Below, in pieces: positions 12,327-21,761 of a stretch of DNA of 64,000 bases. The DNA is from Henckelia pumila. Lineage: Eukaryota > Streptophyta > Magnoliopsida > Lamiales > Gesneriaceae. A program made the translations under genes and the position numbers. Each line of letters opens with the position of its first letter. Position 1 is the stretch's first letter. The stretch is from assembly GCF_033568475.1 (NCBI RefSeq), contig NC_133123.1, positions 153,341,753 to 153,405,752 of the forward strand. Reading direction: 5' to 3'. The notes below the pieces were generated by a model. The model saw only the letters and a list, made by a program, of their open reading frames with translations. It was not told the DNA's origin and made no database searches.

Positions 12327-12329
12327 TGA
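12327..12329. repeat. Target-site duplication of the CACTA element, left copy
   Basis: TGA directly before CACTAC; the same TGA follows the right end at 19698-19700. The uninterrupted 3' LTR of B has a single TGA here (ATTGGATTGAGGGTACG), which proves a 3-bp duplication. Confidence 0.95.
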
Positions 12330-12359
12330 CACTACAACAAAAATGCACAAACACAACAC

Positions 12360-12590
12360 TTAAAAGACATCGCTTTTAGTGAAAAGTGTTGTCTTTTTTA
12401 AAAAGACAACGCTTTTAATGAAAAGCGTTGTCGTTATATATTTTTTATTCATCCAAGACAACGCTTTTTTTAAAAAAGCGTTGTCTATTAACGTTTTTTT
12501 AGGTCAAAGACAACGCTTTTAAAAGTGTTGTCTATGATCGTTTTTTTTATTATGTATGACAACACTTTTTAATAAGGGTTGTAGAAGAAC
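12360..12590. repeat. Left subterminal repeats of the CACTA element
   Basis: Several copies of (G)ACAACGCTTTT and its complement AAAAGCGTTGTC arranged as short hairpins, with some units decayed to AAAAGTGTTGTC. In CACTA elements such subterminal repeats are binding sites for the transposition protein. Confidence 0.88.
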
Positions 12591-12639
12591 TATTATTTTT
12601 ATTTAAAATAAAAATTAAAATAAATATTATTACACCTCC

Positions 12640-13100
12640 TTAACAAAATATACCCAAAATCCCCAAACCCCTTCTCTCGATCATCTTCTCCGATCCCTTT
12701 CTCCTTCTTCTCTCTTTCAAATCAAAATCTGTTTTCCCATGTCGATTTTTGCTGGTCTTTCTCGATTCATCAGACTGTTTTTCAAGTGAGCTCGAGAAGC
12801 CCATCTTAAGATAAGAAAAATTATTCTCTCTCGTGTACCAAGACCCAACCCTAGCCACCCATTTCTTGCCGTGCTTCGCTGCCATGGGCATCGGAAATCT
12901 ATTATTGGAGCTAGAATTCGGTTAGAGCTCATCCTAAGCTTCGTTTTGATGCCAATATGGCAAGAAATCATGACCTGAAGCTTCGAAGTCGTCGCCCCTG
13001 TTAGACCATACTTGTGCGAGTTGTTGTTATTCGTTCTTCAGGTGTGATTGCTTCGATAGTTGCGGCAAATACAGAGTGAGTTTCATATATTAGTGAACGC
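12640..13100 (+). other. CT-rich leader-like stretch inside the CACTA element
   Basis: A pyrimidine-rich segment (CCCCTTCTCTCGATC, CCCTTTCTCCTTCTTCTCTC) followed by mixed sequence. It looks like a plant promoter-proximal or 5' leader region and may have been captured with a host gene, possibly the isocitrate dehydrogenase gene just downstream. No protein is recognisable. Function is inferred from composition and position only. Confidence 0.35.
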
Positions 13101-13756
13101 TTTTAGTGATTTGTTTCTGGTTTTTTTGTATTTTTGATTTTTTGAATATACAGACCCGTGTCATCTCATACGTACACTCATTTTGTTGCTTGATATCTGG
13201 TGAAATGTTGCTCTATGAATAAGTTCTAATAGAAATTAGAATTTATATCGAAGTAACGTGAGGATATTCAAGACTCATGCTGTGAATAGAGCCAGAGAGA
13301 TGAGTGCTATAGTGGTTTTTTATTATCTTGAATTTTGTGTTCTTGAATGCCATGGAGATCTGGCCATCATACTCATTTTCTTTTATCCATAATTTTATTT
13401 CTTGATCTCTGAATTTCTAATTGTTCCAGTTGTAAGATTATGCTTGCTTACTTAGTGAAAGCTGGACTTCTTTGCTAGCACTCTGCACGAAAAATGAATT
13501 TCTGTGTTTTCTTGTTGACGACTTACAAAACCATGTGAGATGTGAAATGGAGGTTCAAACTCTTTCCATCTACTCATCATCTATGTTTTCTCGTTTTCTA
13601 GTTTTCACTCCTTATGGCCTTGGGTATGTAATTTGTTTCATAGCGAATTTGCGATAATTTACAGTCTCGTGGCAATTGAAATTTTTTTGTAGTATTCATC
13701 TCTTATATATTCATCTCTTATATAATTTATTCTACTAAACATCCGATTAAATTCAG

Positions 13757-14805
13757 GTATTTAAAGTTGCCGGTGTTCCAATTGAATGGGAAGAAAACTT
13801 TGTGGGGAAGGACATAGATCCAAGAACTCAGAGTTTCCTGACATGGGAAAGTCTTGAATCTGTGAGAAATATTAAAGTTGGTTTAAAAGTACCTATGGCC
13901 ACACCCGTTGGAAAATGTCACAGGTCTCTTAATCTTACCCTGAGTAAAAAGCTTAATCTATATGCCAATGTGAGACCTTGTTACAGCCTACCTGGATACA
14001 AGACTAAGTATGATGATGTAGATCTCATAACTATTCGTGAAAACACAGAAGGAGAATACAGTGGACTTGAACACCAAGTAAGCTACACATAGACCATAGT
14101 GCATGCATAATATTCAAAAGAGTGCTTATGTTCTGACATTGATCCTACTCTTTTTAATTCAATGTAGGTGGTGAGGGGTGTTGTTGAAAGTCTTAAAATC
14201 ATTACACGCCAAGCAAGTTTGAGAGTTGCAGAGTATGCTTTTCACTATGCCCAGACCCACGAACGTAAGAGAGTATCAGCAATACACAAAGCCAACATCA
14301 TGCAGAAAACTGATGGTCTTTTCCTTAAGGTCTGCCTTCATACATATGCACGATATTCCATTTATTTTACCCTTTTTCACCTTGTAAATTTATTCTTTAC
14401 ATTGCAGTGTTGTAGAGAGGTTGCAGAGAAGTACCCAGACATAGTGTACGAAGAAGTTGTGATTGACAATTGTTGTATGATGGTACGAGGAATTTTATAT
14501 TAAGGATTCCATGTTGGTGCAAACTTGAGTCCCTGAAAAAGTTGGGGAAAGCCTTTTGGATTATTTTGGAAACTATTACAGCCGTGATGACATAAAAATT
14601 TGCTCGTACCCATCAGTTTGCTCTTTGAAAACTAAAAATTGTCCCAAACCCATCTTTGAAGAAGAAATAAATGTACGGTGAAACTTTACTTTAAAAAATG
14701 TTTTTCTCAATAATTTTTTCCTGATTACAGCTTGTGAAGAATCCAGCCTCTTTTGATGTTCTAGTGATGCCTAATCTTTACGGTGACATAATCAGTGAAA
14801 TATTT
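13757..14805 (+). pseudogene. Captured fragment of NAD-dependent isocitrate dehydrogenase (regulatory-type subunit)
   Basis: Four exon-like blocks with intact splice signals encode the middle of mitochondrial NAD-isocitrate dehydrogenase, the TCA-cycle enzyme converting isocitrate to 2-oxoglutarate. The blocks are 13757-14077 (donor GTAAGC), 14168-14329, 14408-14482 and from 14731. Recognisable stretches include [41 protein letters not shown] and MPNLYGDIIS. The fragment lacks the targeting peptide and N-terminal exons and ends abruptly after GDIIS, followed by an in-frame TAG, so the C-terminal third is absent. Substitutions at positions usually glycine (GLKVPMATPVGKCH, where the family has GLKGPMATP and GKGH) point to relaxed constraint. 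It cannot make an enzyme. Confidence 0.92.
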
Positions 14806-15028
14806 TAGTGGGATTTAGAGTTACTGACTGGTAAGTGTACAGAGCCATGTTTTGGCGAATCATGCTCGAGCCAGTTTAGATTCGGGAAATGAGAGTATAG
14901 TTATATGTTATTATTATAATTTTCAAAAAATAAAATAAAATTTTTTTTCCATATTTTGGAGCTATGTTTTGGCGAACCATGGCCTTGTTTCCTATCCCAA
15001 CAATAATGTTTCCTGGTTCTTATTTTAG

Positions 15029-15675
15029 GATTGGATCATGGAGCAAGAGGAGAGAAATTATTACATCAGTGCAATAGCTGGTGCAGCTTATGGAAGTTCG
15101 CTGATGGTTATATCTAAAGGTGGGTTGAAGTTTCTCTTTTCTTTTGATTTATGTCTTATGCCAGCTCACTTTCATTTTTTGTCATGCAATTCTTTATTCC
15201 CTCAAGTCTTAAATATGCTTGTGGTGGTTCTTGCTTAGAAATTAAAATTCTTGTTTGTTCTGAAAGAGGAGGAATCCAAATAATAAATGCGATCACCAGA
15301 AAGTTCGTGGGCTAAGTGCATGGAAACGTGGAGGTATCATCGGTGTTGCTACACGAACTGGAGAAACCTTGATAGCTATTACTAGAGGTATAAAAACTTT
15401 ATCACTCATTAATTTTTTGGACTTGTGTATCAACCATATTTTTTCTTTGGTACTAGGCAGGGTAAAAAGAAAAGAAACGAAATTTTACGGTGAAAGCAGA
15501 TATCAACAGAATGTATATTATGGACTTTATATTTATTTGTGCCTCATAATCTACTAGGTTTAGCTGCTCCAGCTATTGCCACAAGTGGGTTCGCTGCTGT
15601 TGCTAGTGCTGCAAGAAGTTTTGCAGGTTCTGTTGCAGTTGCAGCTTCCTTCGGTGGTGTACAAAAAGCTATTTA
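15029..15675 (+). pseudogene. Captured fragment of a TMCO4/DUF726-like membrane protein gene
   Basis: Three exon-like blocks: 15029 to about 15119 (YYISAIAGAAYGSSLMVISKG), about 15322-15390 (AWKRGGIIGVATRTGETLIAITR, split here only by its splice site) and 15559-15675 (GLAAPAIA...GFAAVASAA...AGSVAVAASFGG), ending in TAG. The glycine/alanine-rich hydrophobic segment and the KRGGIIG motif resemble the membrane region of plant proteins related to TMCO4 (DUF726), which carry a downstream hydrolase-like domain not present here. Compared with my memory of the family, part of the glycine-rich segment is deleted. Family assignment is from motif recognition only; the first block is the weakest. Confidence 0.62.
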
Positions 15676-16439
15676 GGGTCCTGTTCACTAGTCAACTTCT
15701 ACTACAGGAATTCTGACCTTTTGCGACGTACTTCCTCCCCTTCTTCAACGACCTCCAGTACAGGTGCTTCCTCTCCAAAAAAAAATACCCCTTCCTGCCG
15801 CCCTCTCTGCCGTTGTCTATTGCTAGTATTTTTTAAAAAAAAATTATTTTGTTTACATCTTTTATGTTTAAAGTAGTTGTTACAAATGCCAAATTTTCTA
15901 GTTTTTCCTTCTTTTTCATCCATTATGTTTGTAAGGTATGATGATAAAGTAATTATTTATAGAAATTAGGTTTGAACAATTGAATTTTTTTTTATTTTTC
16001 TGGTTTTGGTTTTCTTTTGTACAGATTGTGCATTGATTTGTTGTCATGATTTGTTTAACTTCTGCCAAATATTTCGGTAAGGCTCAATCTATTTCCGCGT
16101 ATTATTTTTAATGAAATGATACTCTGTTTTCATTTTCTGAGATATTTGTCTGAGGTTTCTGGTCAAAACCCATATTTAATTTGACTAATGGCCCTGAATA
16201 CCATGTCTCTCAGGTAGTGAATTATCACCTGGAGAATTATCTAAGGTAGTGAATTTTTATCTCAGTTATTTCAGATAGCTTCCTTTGTGTTTCGTCAGGG
16301 GGATAAGGGGTGGACTTCCCAATTATATTATCGAATTATAACATGGGTTTAAGTATGACAATATCACCTTTGTCTTTGCGATTCAATTCTATTCACTTGT
16401 ACCTAATACTTCAACTGTAATTTGAATATCACCTCTACG

Positions 16440-16735
16440 TTATCTTTTCTTTATGTCCCGTTCAAGGATTGCTCGGCCTTGCTAGTGGACGAACGGCGTG
16501 GGACGAATGAGGTTATAATGGAATCCGAATGCCCTTATTGTAACAGGCTGTTCTGCGCAGAGTGTAATGTTGCTTGGCATTCGGGGGCTACGTGCGCCGA
16601 GTTTTTGAAGTTGAGAAGTGACGAGAGGAGTCATGATGATATGCTGACCAATCTGGCCAAGAAAAAGAAACGGAGTAGGTGTCCAAATGGTTGTATTTTG
16701 AGTCATAGGAATTATTTAAGCTCGGGTTCAGATTT
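16440..16735 (+). pseudogene. Captured fragment of an RBR-type E3 ubiquitin ligase (IBR domain)
   Basis: Encodes part of an in-between-RING domain. DCSALLVDE is followed by ECPYCNRLFCAECNVAWH and then CAEF, giving the C-x2-C ... C-x2-C ... H ... C ligand pattern, and then a lysine-rich stretch ending in RCPNGC. Plant RNF144/RNF217-like RBR ligases have this order, with RING1 before it and a catalytic-cysteine RING2 after it; neither is present here. The block begins after an AAG that probably marks an exon boundary and runs into non-coding DNA near 16735. Without RING1 and RING2 it cannot be an active ligase. Confidence 0.85.
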
Positions 16736-17330
16736 ATGTTTTTGGACATTTCAAGGATTATTTTCACCTCGTTTATTCAGTGATTGTTATATTATAATGC
16801 TCCAACTGTTTGTGGTTGATCTGATGTTGTAGGTTGTGGCAGGATTCTGAGAGCAGAGTTTATTTGATTAACCAGCTCGATAAAAGAACACGCCTAGTAA
16901 ATTGCATGTTTTTTGCTATAATCTTTGATTTTTTAATGTCCTTTTTTCATAGGATCGTTAGATCTTACATTTGTTTATATTTTCCAGCACTATAAAGTTA
17001 CGGGACTATGTGACTTATCCTCAATAAGAAACTCCGGTACTTCGATGTATCAAAGGACATCGAACCTAAAGATATTCGGCCCATGGGAAATTATGCTATA
17101 TATCCATATTGTGGCCCGATGGATTCAGCCAAGTATCGTATCCAAGAGTTTATGCTATATCCATATTGTGGGGGAATCACGTATTCATTTTTCAGGGCAA
17201 CAAAATAAGATGGGAGGGGTGATAATAAACTAGAAGTACAAAGATTCACGTTTCAGGGCAACAATGTTTTGTCTGCATACATCATACATGCCTATAAATC
17301 TTTATCACCTTCTTTGTGTTTGGTGCTGCA

Positions 17331-18695
17331 GATACGATGGTGCGTGAGGCAACAATGGTCTTGAAATTAATCCTGTTGATGTATTACAAGAATGGTAAAT
17401 GCCATAATTTTCGTAGACAGGTAACAAAACCCAAGTATATAATATGGAGTAGAATATGATTTATTAATTTATAGTAATATTATTTGTAATCTGGCAATGA
17501 TATGTGAAATTGAATGGGAATTAAACAGTAATATTTTGGTCTTGTAGGGCCAAATGTTGACACTGGTTGAGTACACATTGCTGCTGACCTGCTGTACCGT
17601 GCATTATTGCCAGCCCCTGTGTGGTATAGATTTTTCCTAAACAAAGTCTATGGGAGTCTGTTTTCATCACAAATAACAGGGTTGTATTTAACTTTTAAGC
17701 TAACTTCACTTGTTGAGAAGGTATGTTATTTAACAAGTTACTTGATGTCTTACCTATCTTGTTCTTGAATCTTGAAAGTCAACCTTATCTAATCACTTAA
17801 TTTCTTTCTTCCTTCAGGTCTGGTCATTCTTGACTTCAATAAAAGCATTATCTAAAAAAGAAATTCATTATGGTTGTCATGCGAAATCAGAGCAGTTTTG
17901 ATGCTTCTTCTGACCTTCCAAAGTTACATTTATTTGTGCACTTTAGCATGCAAAGTTCTTCTTGTCATACCATTAGACAGGGGCTTAATTTTCAAGGTCG
18001 CTCAAGTGCCTGGCTCGGCATTTGGCAAATATATTGTCATTGATGAGCATTTCTTTCATACTGCTAAAATAAAAGTCTCTCTGAGTCACTTTCAGGGTCA
18101 TCTCCTTTAAAAAAAAAAAAAAAATCTTTATGGTTCTTTTGATCTTACTCAATCATCTGAATTGTTCTAAAATTAACTAATTCTCTCACAAGGCAAATAC
18201 TGATAGTTTTGATTGAGCTCAATCTGGCCTACAACTTAGTATTTCATTCAATTATTATTATATTCCTCACCTCACCCTAACCTACAACTTAATGTTTCAT
18301 TCAGTTATTATTATATTCCTCTGAGTTTAGAAAACTATTTCAAGGTTTTTATGATGTGATCAACTGTATTCTATTGTTCTTTGCCACTTGCTGATAATTG
18401 GTTTCCCACTGTTAGCAGGGAGACAATTTTTGCCTCATGTTTTCTTTTTCTAGCTTGTGATAAGTTTTAGTATCACGAGTTTTATGTTCCTACTTTGTGA
18501 AATTGCCTCATGATCTGCTTAATAAGTTTACTGAGGTTTAAAAAATAAGACATCTGCTTATGGAACTTTTATTCATCGTACTTAGGTTAATGCAGCTGGA
18601 GATCTGTGTGCTATATGCCAGGAGAAGATGCACTCCCCAATTTTGTTGCGCTGCAAGCATATCTTCTGTGAAGACTGTGTTTCTGCATGGTTGGT
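17331..18695 (+). pseudogene. Captured fragment of an RNFT1-like RING/transmembrane E3 ligase gene
   Basis: Exon-like blocks with splice signals: 17331-17420 (VREATMVLKLILLMYYKN...NFRRQ), 17548-17720 ([13 protein letters not shown], then [16 protein letters not shown] and [14 protein letters not shown] across a frame break), 17819-17903 (KALSKKEIHYG) and 18586-18692 ([27 protein letters not shown]). The order of hydrophobic segments followed by a C-terminal C3HC4 RING matches plant RNFT1-like ubiquitin ligases. The last RING cysteines (the usual CPLC) are missing: after TGG at about 18691 there is no matching exon. A frameshift in the second block also breaks the reading frame. Confidence 0.86.
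18229..18321. repeat. Imperfect direct repeat, ~41-bp unit x2
   Basis: CCTACAACTTAGTATTTCATT... (18229) and CCTACAACTTAATGTTTCATT... (18281), both ending in TTATTATTATATTCCTC, inside an intron of the captured RNFT1-like fragment. Confidence 0.85.
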
Positions 18696-19244
18696 TTTCA
18701 CTTCTAAGATTATCATATTTATGTGCCTCACCTACGGTTAATGGCTAGCTCAATGTTTGTGAACTTTTGACGCATGAAACTGTAAAGATTATAGTCTTCT
18801 ATATTCGCACAGTCCCTTCAGAAATTACTAAAATGTTGTATTTCAGAATATTATAGTCTTCTATAGTCTTCTATATTGTTTTCCCCTGTTGTGTTATAAT
18901 TAACCTGTGTTATCTAATGTCGTATTTCAGAAGTCTGGTTCTTACTGGTGGCGGAGATCGTCGCTGACTGTGGTGGGCATTCCCTTGGGCATCATCAACA
19001 GTTCCTTCTGTAGTCACTTGTTTCGTATTCATTCAGAGAGACTGCATTGTTAGGATTGGCACACAGTCCACACATGTTATGACACAAATATTACCAAGAT
19101 TTTTAGTATGAAATGTGTTTTAGTGTGATTTGGGTACATATCTTGTACTTTTTATGAGAATATTTCGCCCCACAGCTTTGCACTTTCATATATTTTAATG
19201 ATGTTATTTATATAAACATTTAAATTTGCAAAAAAGTTGAAAAC

Positions 19245-19690
19245 AACATTTTTAACGACAACGTTTTTTCACCCAAATTAACAACGAAGCACAACGCTTT
19301 TTTTAAGCCATCTCTAGAAAGCACAACGCTTTTTTACACTTAAAAAGTGTTGTCCTAGCTTAGATCTACAACGCTTTTTACGCGTTGTAATTTCTAGAAA
19401 CAACAACGCTTTTCAGCGTTGTTTTTTATTCAATCTACAACGCTTTTAAGCGTTGTCTTTTCCAAATACCACAACGCTTTTAAAGCGTTGTCTTTTCTAA
19501 ATACCACAATGCTTTTTAAGCATTATCTTTTCCGAATACCACAACGCTTTCAAAAGCGTTGTCTTTTCTGAATACCACAACGCTTTTTCCGCGTTGTCTT
19601 TGACCGCGGTCTTCTACAACACTGCCTACGACAACGCTTTTTTTGGGACAACAACAACGCGGAAAAAGCGTTGTGGTTTGCCTTTTTTCT
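19245..19690. repeat. Right subterminal repeats of the CACTA element
   Basis: About a dozen copies of ACAACGCTTTT, many paired with AAAGCGTTGT to form hairpins at roughly 35-bp spacing (for example 19433, 19470, 19542 and 19577). One unit (about 19507) reads ACAATGCTTTTTAAGCATTAT, where the CpG in each arm has changed in a matched way. These are the counterpart of the left subterminal repeats. Confidence 0.9.
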
Positions 19691-19697
19691 TGTAGTG

Positions 19698-19700
19698 TGA
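19698..19700. repeat. Target-site duplication of the CACTA element, right copy
   Basis: TGA directly after ...TTGTAGTG, matching 12327-12329. Confidence 0.95.
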
Positions 19701-19757
19701 GGGTACGATTTTAATATAGTCGTGTTTGTCTTCCATACATTAAGAATTCATATCATT

Positions 19758-19770
19758 TGGTATCAAAGCC
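19758..19770 (+). other. Primer binding site of element B (tRNA-iMet type)
   Basis: TGGTATCAAAGCC begins two bases after the LTR end ATATCA at 19755, fixing the plus orientation of B. Confidence 0.87.
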
Positions 19771-20327
19771 AAGGTTTGAATCAAGTAAGTATCTAATCTT
19801 CATATCTTTTCGTTCTTCGTGTTCTTCGTGTTCTTCGCTCTTCATCTTTCATTCTTCATCTGCGTCTATTCTATTCCAAAATTTCTAAGTCGTTTCTATG
19901 TCAATCTTAGTTTTCATGTCTTGTGCTACAAGTTATCTAGAAAAATTCAAAAAAAATAAAAAAAAGTCGAAAAAATAGTGGAAAATCGGTTAAAAAAAAT
20001 AGAAAGACCGAAAAAGCTTCAAAAAAATATATATATAAGAAGCGAGATAACTTGTGGTCAATTACTTTGCTCTTGTTCATCCTTGGGTGCAAGTCAAAAT
20101 TCAATTCCATAACTTTCTCCTTCTTGTTTTTGTCAATCTTCGAGAGTCAATCTTCAAGTGTTTACAAGTTGTGAACTTGAGAGTTTGATTTACTTCCACA
20201 CAAAGCAAAAAGCCTTTTACACAAATTTTGAGTGAAAAAAAAAAAGAGTGGCTGAGTGAATTCCTTTGGAGTGACTTGTGAGATTTTGGGTGAGAAATTT
20301 TACTACTAACGTTTTCTTGCAGGTACA
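19771..20327 (+). other. Untranslated leader of element B
   Basis: Between the primer site and the gag start. It contains a TTCTTCGTG-type short repeat (about 19808-19860) and purine-rich runs (AAAAAAGTCGAAAAAATAG). No coding potential is seen. Confidence 0.65.
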
Positions 20328-21756
20328 ATGAGTTTTTCTAGCCAAAATTTTTCTCAAGGTCAAGTGGATGAATTGACCAAGATGATGATGGCGGCTTTGG
20401 GGCCAATACATGAGAAGTTGGATAAGCTTGAAGTTAGTGGGGGTGATGATAAAAATAAAAAGAAAATATTTGAAGAAGATGATGATGGTGGAGAGGATGA
20501 TGAGAGTTTGGGTGAAAATTGGGGTAGAAATAAGAGGGCTCATGAGGGTGAAAAAAATTAAAGGGGAGCTGTAAGAGGAAGATACATCGAAGGGGGTCGA
20601 GAGGATGGGAATATTAGTGGGATTAAGATGAAGATTCCTTCATTCAATGGGAAATCTGATCCGGAGGCTTATTTGGAGTGAGAGATGAGAGTTGAGTCGG
20701 TGTTTGATTGCCACAACTAAAATGATGCGAAAAAAATAAAATTGGTGGTTGTTGAGTTTGTGGATTATGCTCTCATTTGGTTTATTACTTCTAGGAGGAG
20801 GAATCGAGAGCGTCCTATTGAGACATAGGATGAGATGAAACAAATTTTGCGGAAAATATTTGTGCCGAATTACTACTATCGTGACATGTTTAGCGGCTAC
20901 AAAATTTGAAGCAAGGTCCAAAGAGTGTTGAAGATTATTTCAAAAAGTTGGAAGTTACTATGATCCGGTCTAATATTGAAGAAGATCGTGAAGCAACTAT
21001 GGCTCGTTTCTTATGTGGTTTGAATAGGGAGATTCAAGACCAAGTGGAGCTAAGACATTGCATGGATCTTGAGAAAATGGTGCAGATTGCCATGAAAGTG
21101 GAACAACAACTCAAAAGAAGGGGCATGAGTCGAAATTCTACTGTTGGAGGTTCTTCTACTCCTTGGCGTCCAAACATTGGCAAACGAGAGGATGTAAACC
21201 CGATGTCCAAGCCAAAAATTGACACCAAGCAAGAAACACCAAAGCAAGGAGTGCAAGGTAAATCTGAAACTCCCATTAATCGTTCTAGAGATATCAAATG
21301 CTTTAGATGTCAAGGTGTTGGTCATATTGCTAGTCAGTGTCCAAATAAAAAAATTATGATTATGAATGCTTGTGGTGAGATTGAGTCGGAGAGTGAGGAG
21401 GAGAATTATGATAGTATGCCTGCGTTGGAGGATCCCGATGATGAGGGATATGATATGGTGGTTGAAGAGTTGTTGGTGAATAGGAGAGTTTTGAGTGTGC
21501 AACAAAAGGAGGATGAAGAAAATCAAAGAGAAAATTTATTTCATACTAGATGCTTTGTGAAGAACAAAGTGTGTAATGTCATTATTGATGGGGGAAGTTG
21601 TACTAATGTGGCGAGTAGTGAGCTTGTTAAAAAATTGAGTTTGCCTACTTTAAAGCATCCTCAACCATATATATTGTAGTGGTTTAATGATAGTTCGGAG
21701 GTGAGGGTGACTAGGCAAGTTATGGTGCCTTTTTCCATTGTTAAGTACGAGGATGA
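20328..21756 (+). pseudogene. Element B gag and protease (Ty3/gypsy, CRM-like), broken
   Basis: Starts at the ATG of MSFSSQNFSQGQVDEL, followed by an acidic DDDGGEDDES stretch, and stops at 20561. Several in-frame stops interrupt the gag core (around 20680, 20720 and 20828), where PSFNGKSDPEAYLE is still readable. The frame 20906-21679 continues gag (VEDYFKKLEVTM, REIQDQVELRH), one CCHC zinc knuckle (CFRCQGVGHIASQC) and a retroviral-type protease with the active-site segment IIDGGSCTNVAS. A stop at 21677-21679 falls within the protease. Coding is then interrupted at 21761 by A1 and resumes at 31345. It is non-functional. Confidence 0.9.
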
Positions 21757-21761
21757 AGTGT
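21757..21761. repeat. Target-site duplication of A1, left copy
   Basis: AGTGT before the A1 LTR, repeated at 31340-31344 after it. Removing A1 and one copy joins the B frame as ...YEDEVLCDVV..., typical of this part of gypsy pol. Confidence 0.95.

Larger units (their letters stand above)
12330..19697 (+). mobile_element. Pack-CACTA DNA transposon (7368 bp) with captured host gene fragments
   Basis: The termini are CACTACAACAAAAATG on the left and, on the reverse strand of the right end, CACTACAAGAAAAAAGG, the CACTA (En/Spm) signature, flanked by a 3-bp TGA duplication. Both ends have dense subterminal repeats of ACAACGCTTTT in both orientations. No transposase (TNPD or TNPA) reading frame is visible, so the element is non-autonomous. 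The interior instead carries fragments of at least four plant genes, all in the same orientation and still with introns: NAD-isocitrate dehydrogenase, a TMCO4/DUF726-like gene, an RBR-type E3 ligase and an RNFT1-like RING gene. Intron retention shows capture at the DNA level. It sits in the 5' LTR of element B. Confidence 0.93.
11505..19755 (+). repeat. 5' LTR of element B, interrupted by a CACTA transposon
   Basis: Starts TGATGCGATCATGG and ends AATTCATATCA, matching the 3' LTR 34397-35306. Without the transposon it is 880 bp, against 910 bp for the 3' LTR; the difference lies mainly in the GC-rich array (11735-11850). A TATAAATA box is at 12010-12017. The first ~230 bp also encode the tail of the pol reading frame, as in the 3' LTR. 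The insertion lies about 320 bp downstream of the TATA box, within the transcribed part. Confidence 0.92.

Noticed and set aside
12330..19697. Captured fragments as a single new functional gene
   Set aside because: Frames are broken (TAG after the isocitrate dehydrogenase piece, frameshift in the RNFT1-like piece) and key residues or domains are missing in every fragment. Chimeric RNA remains possible, but not a recognisable protein.
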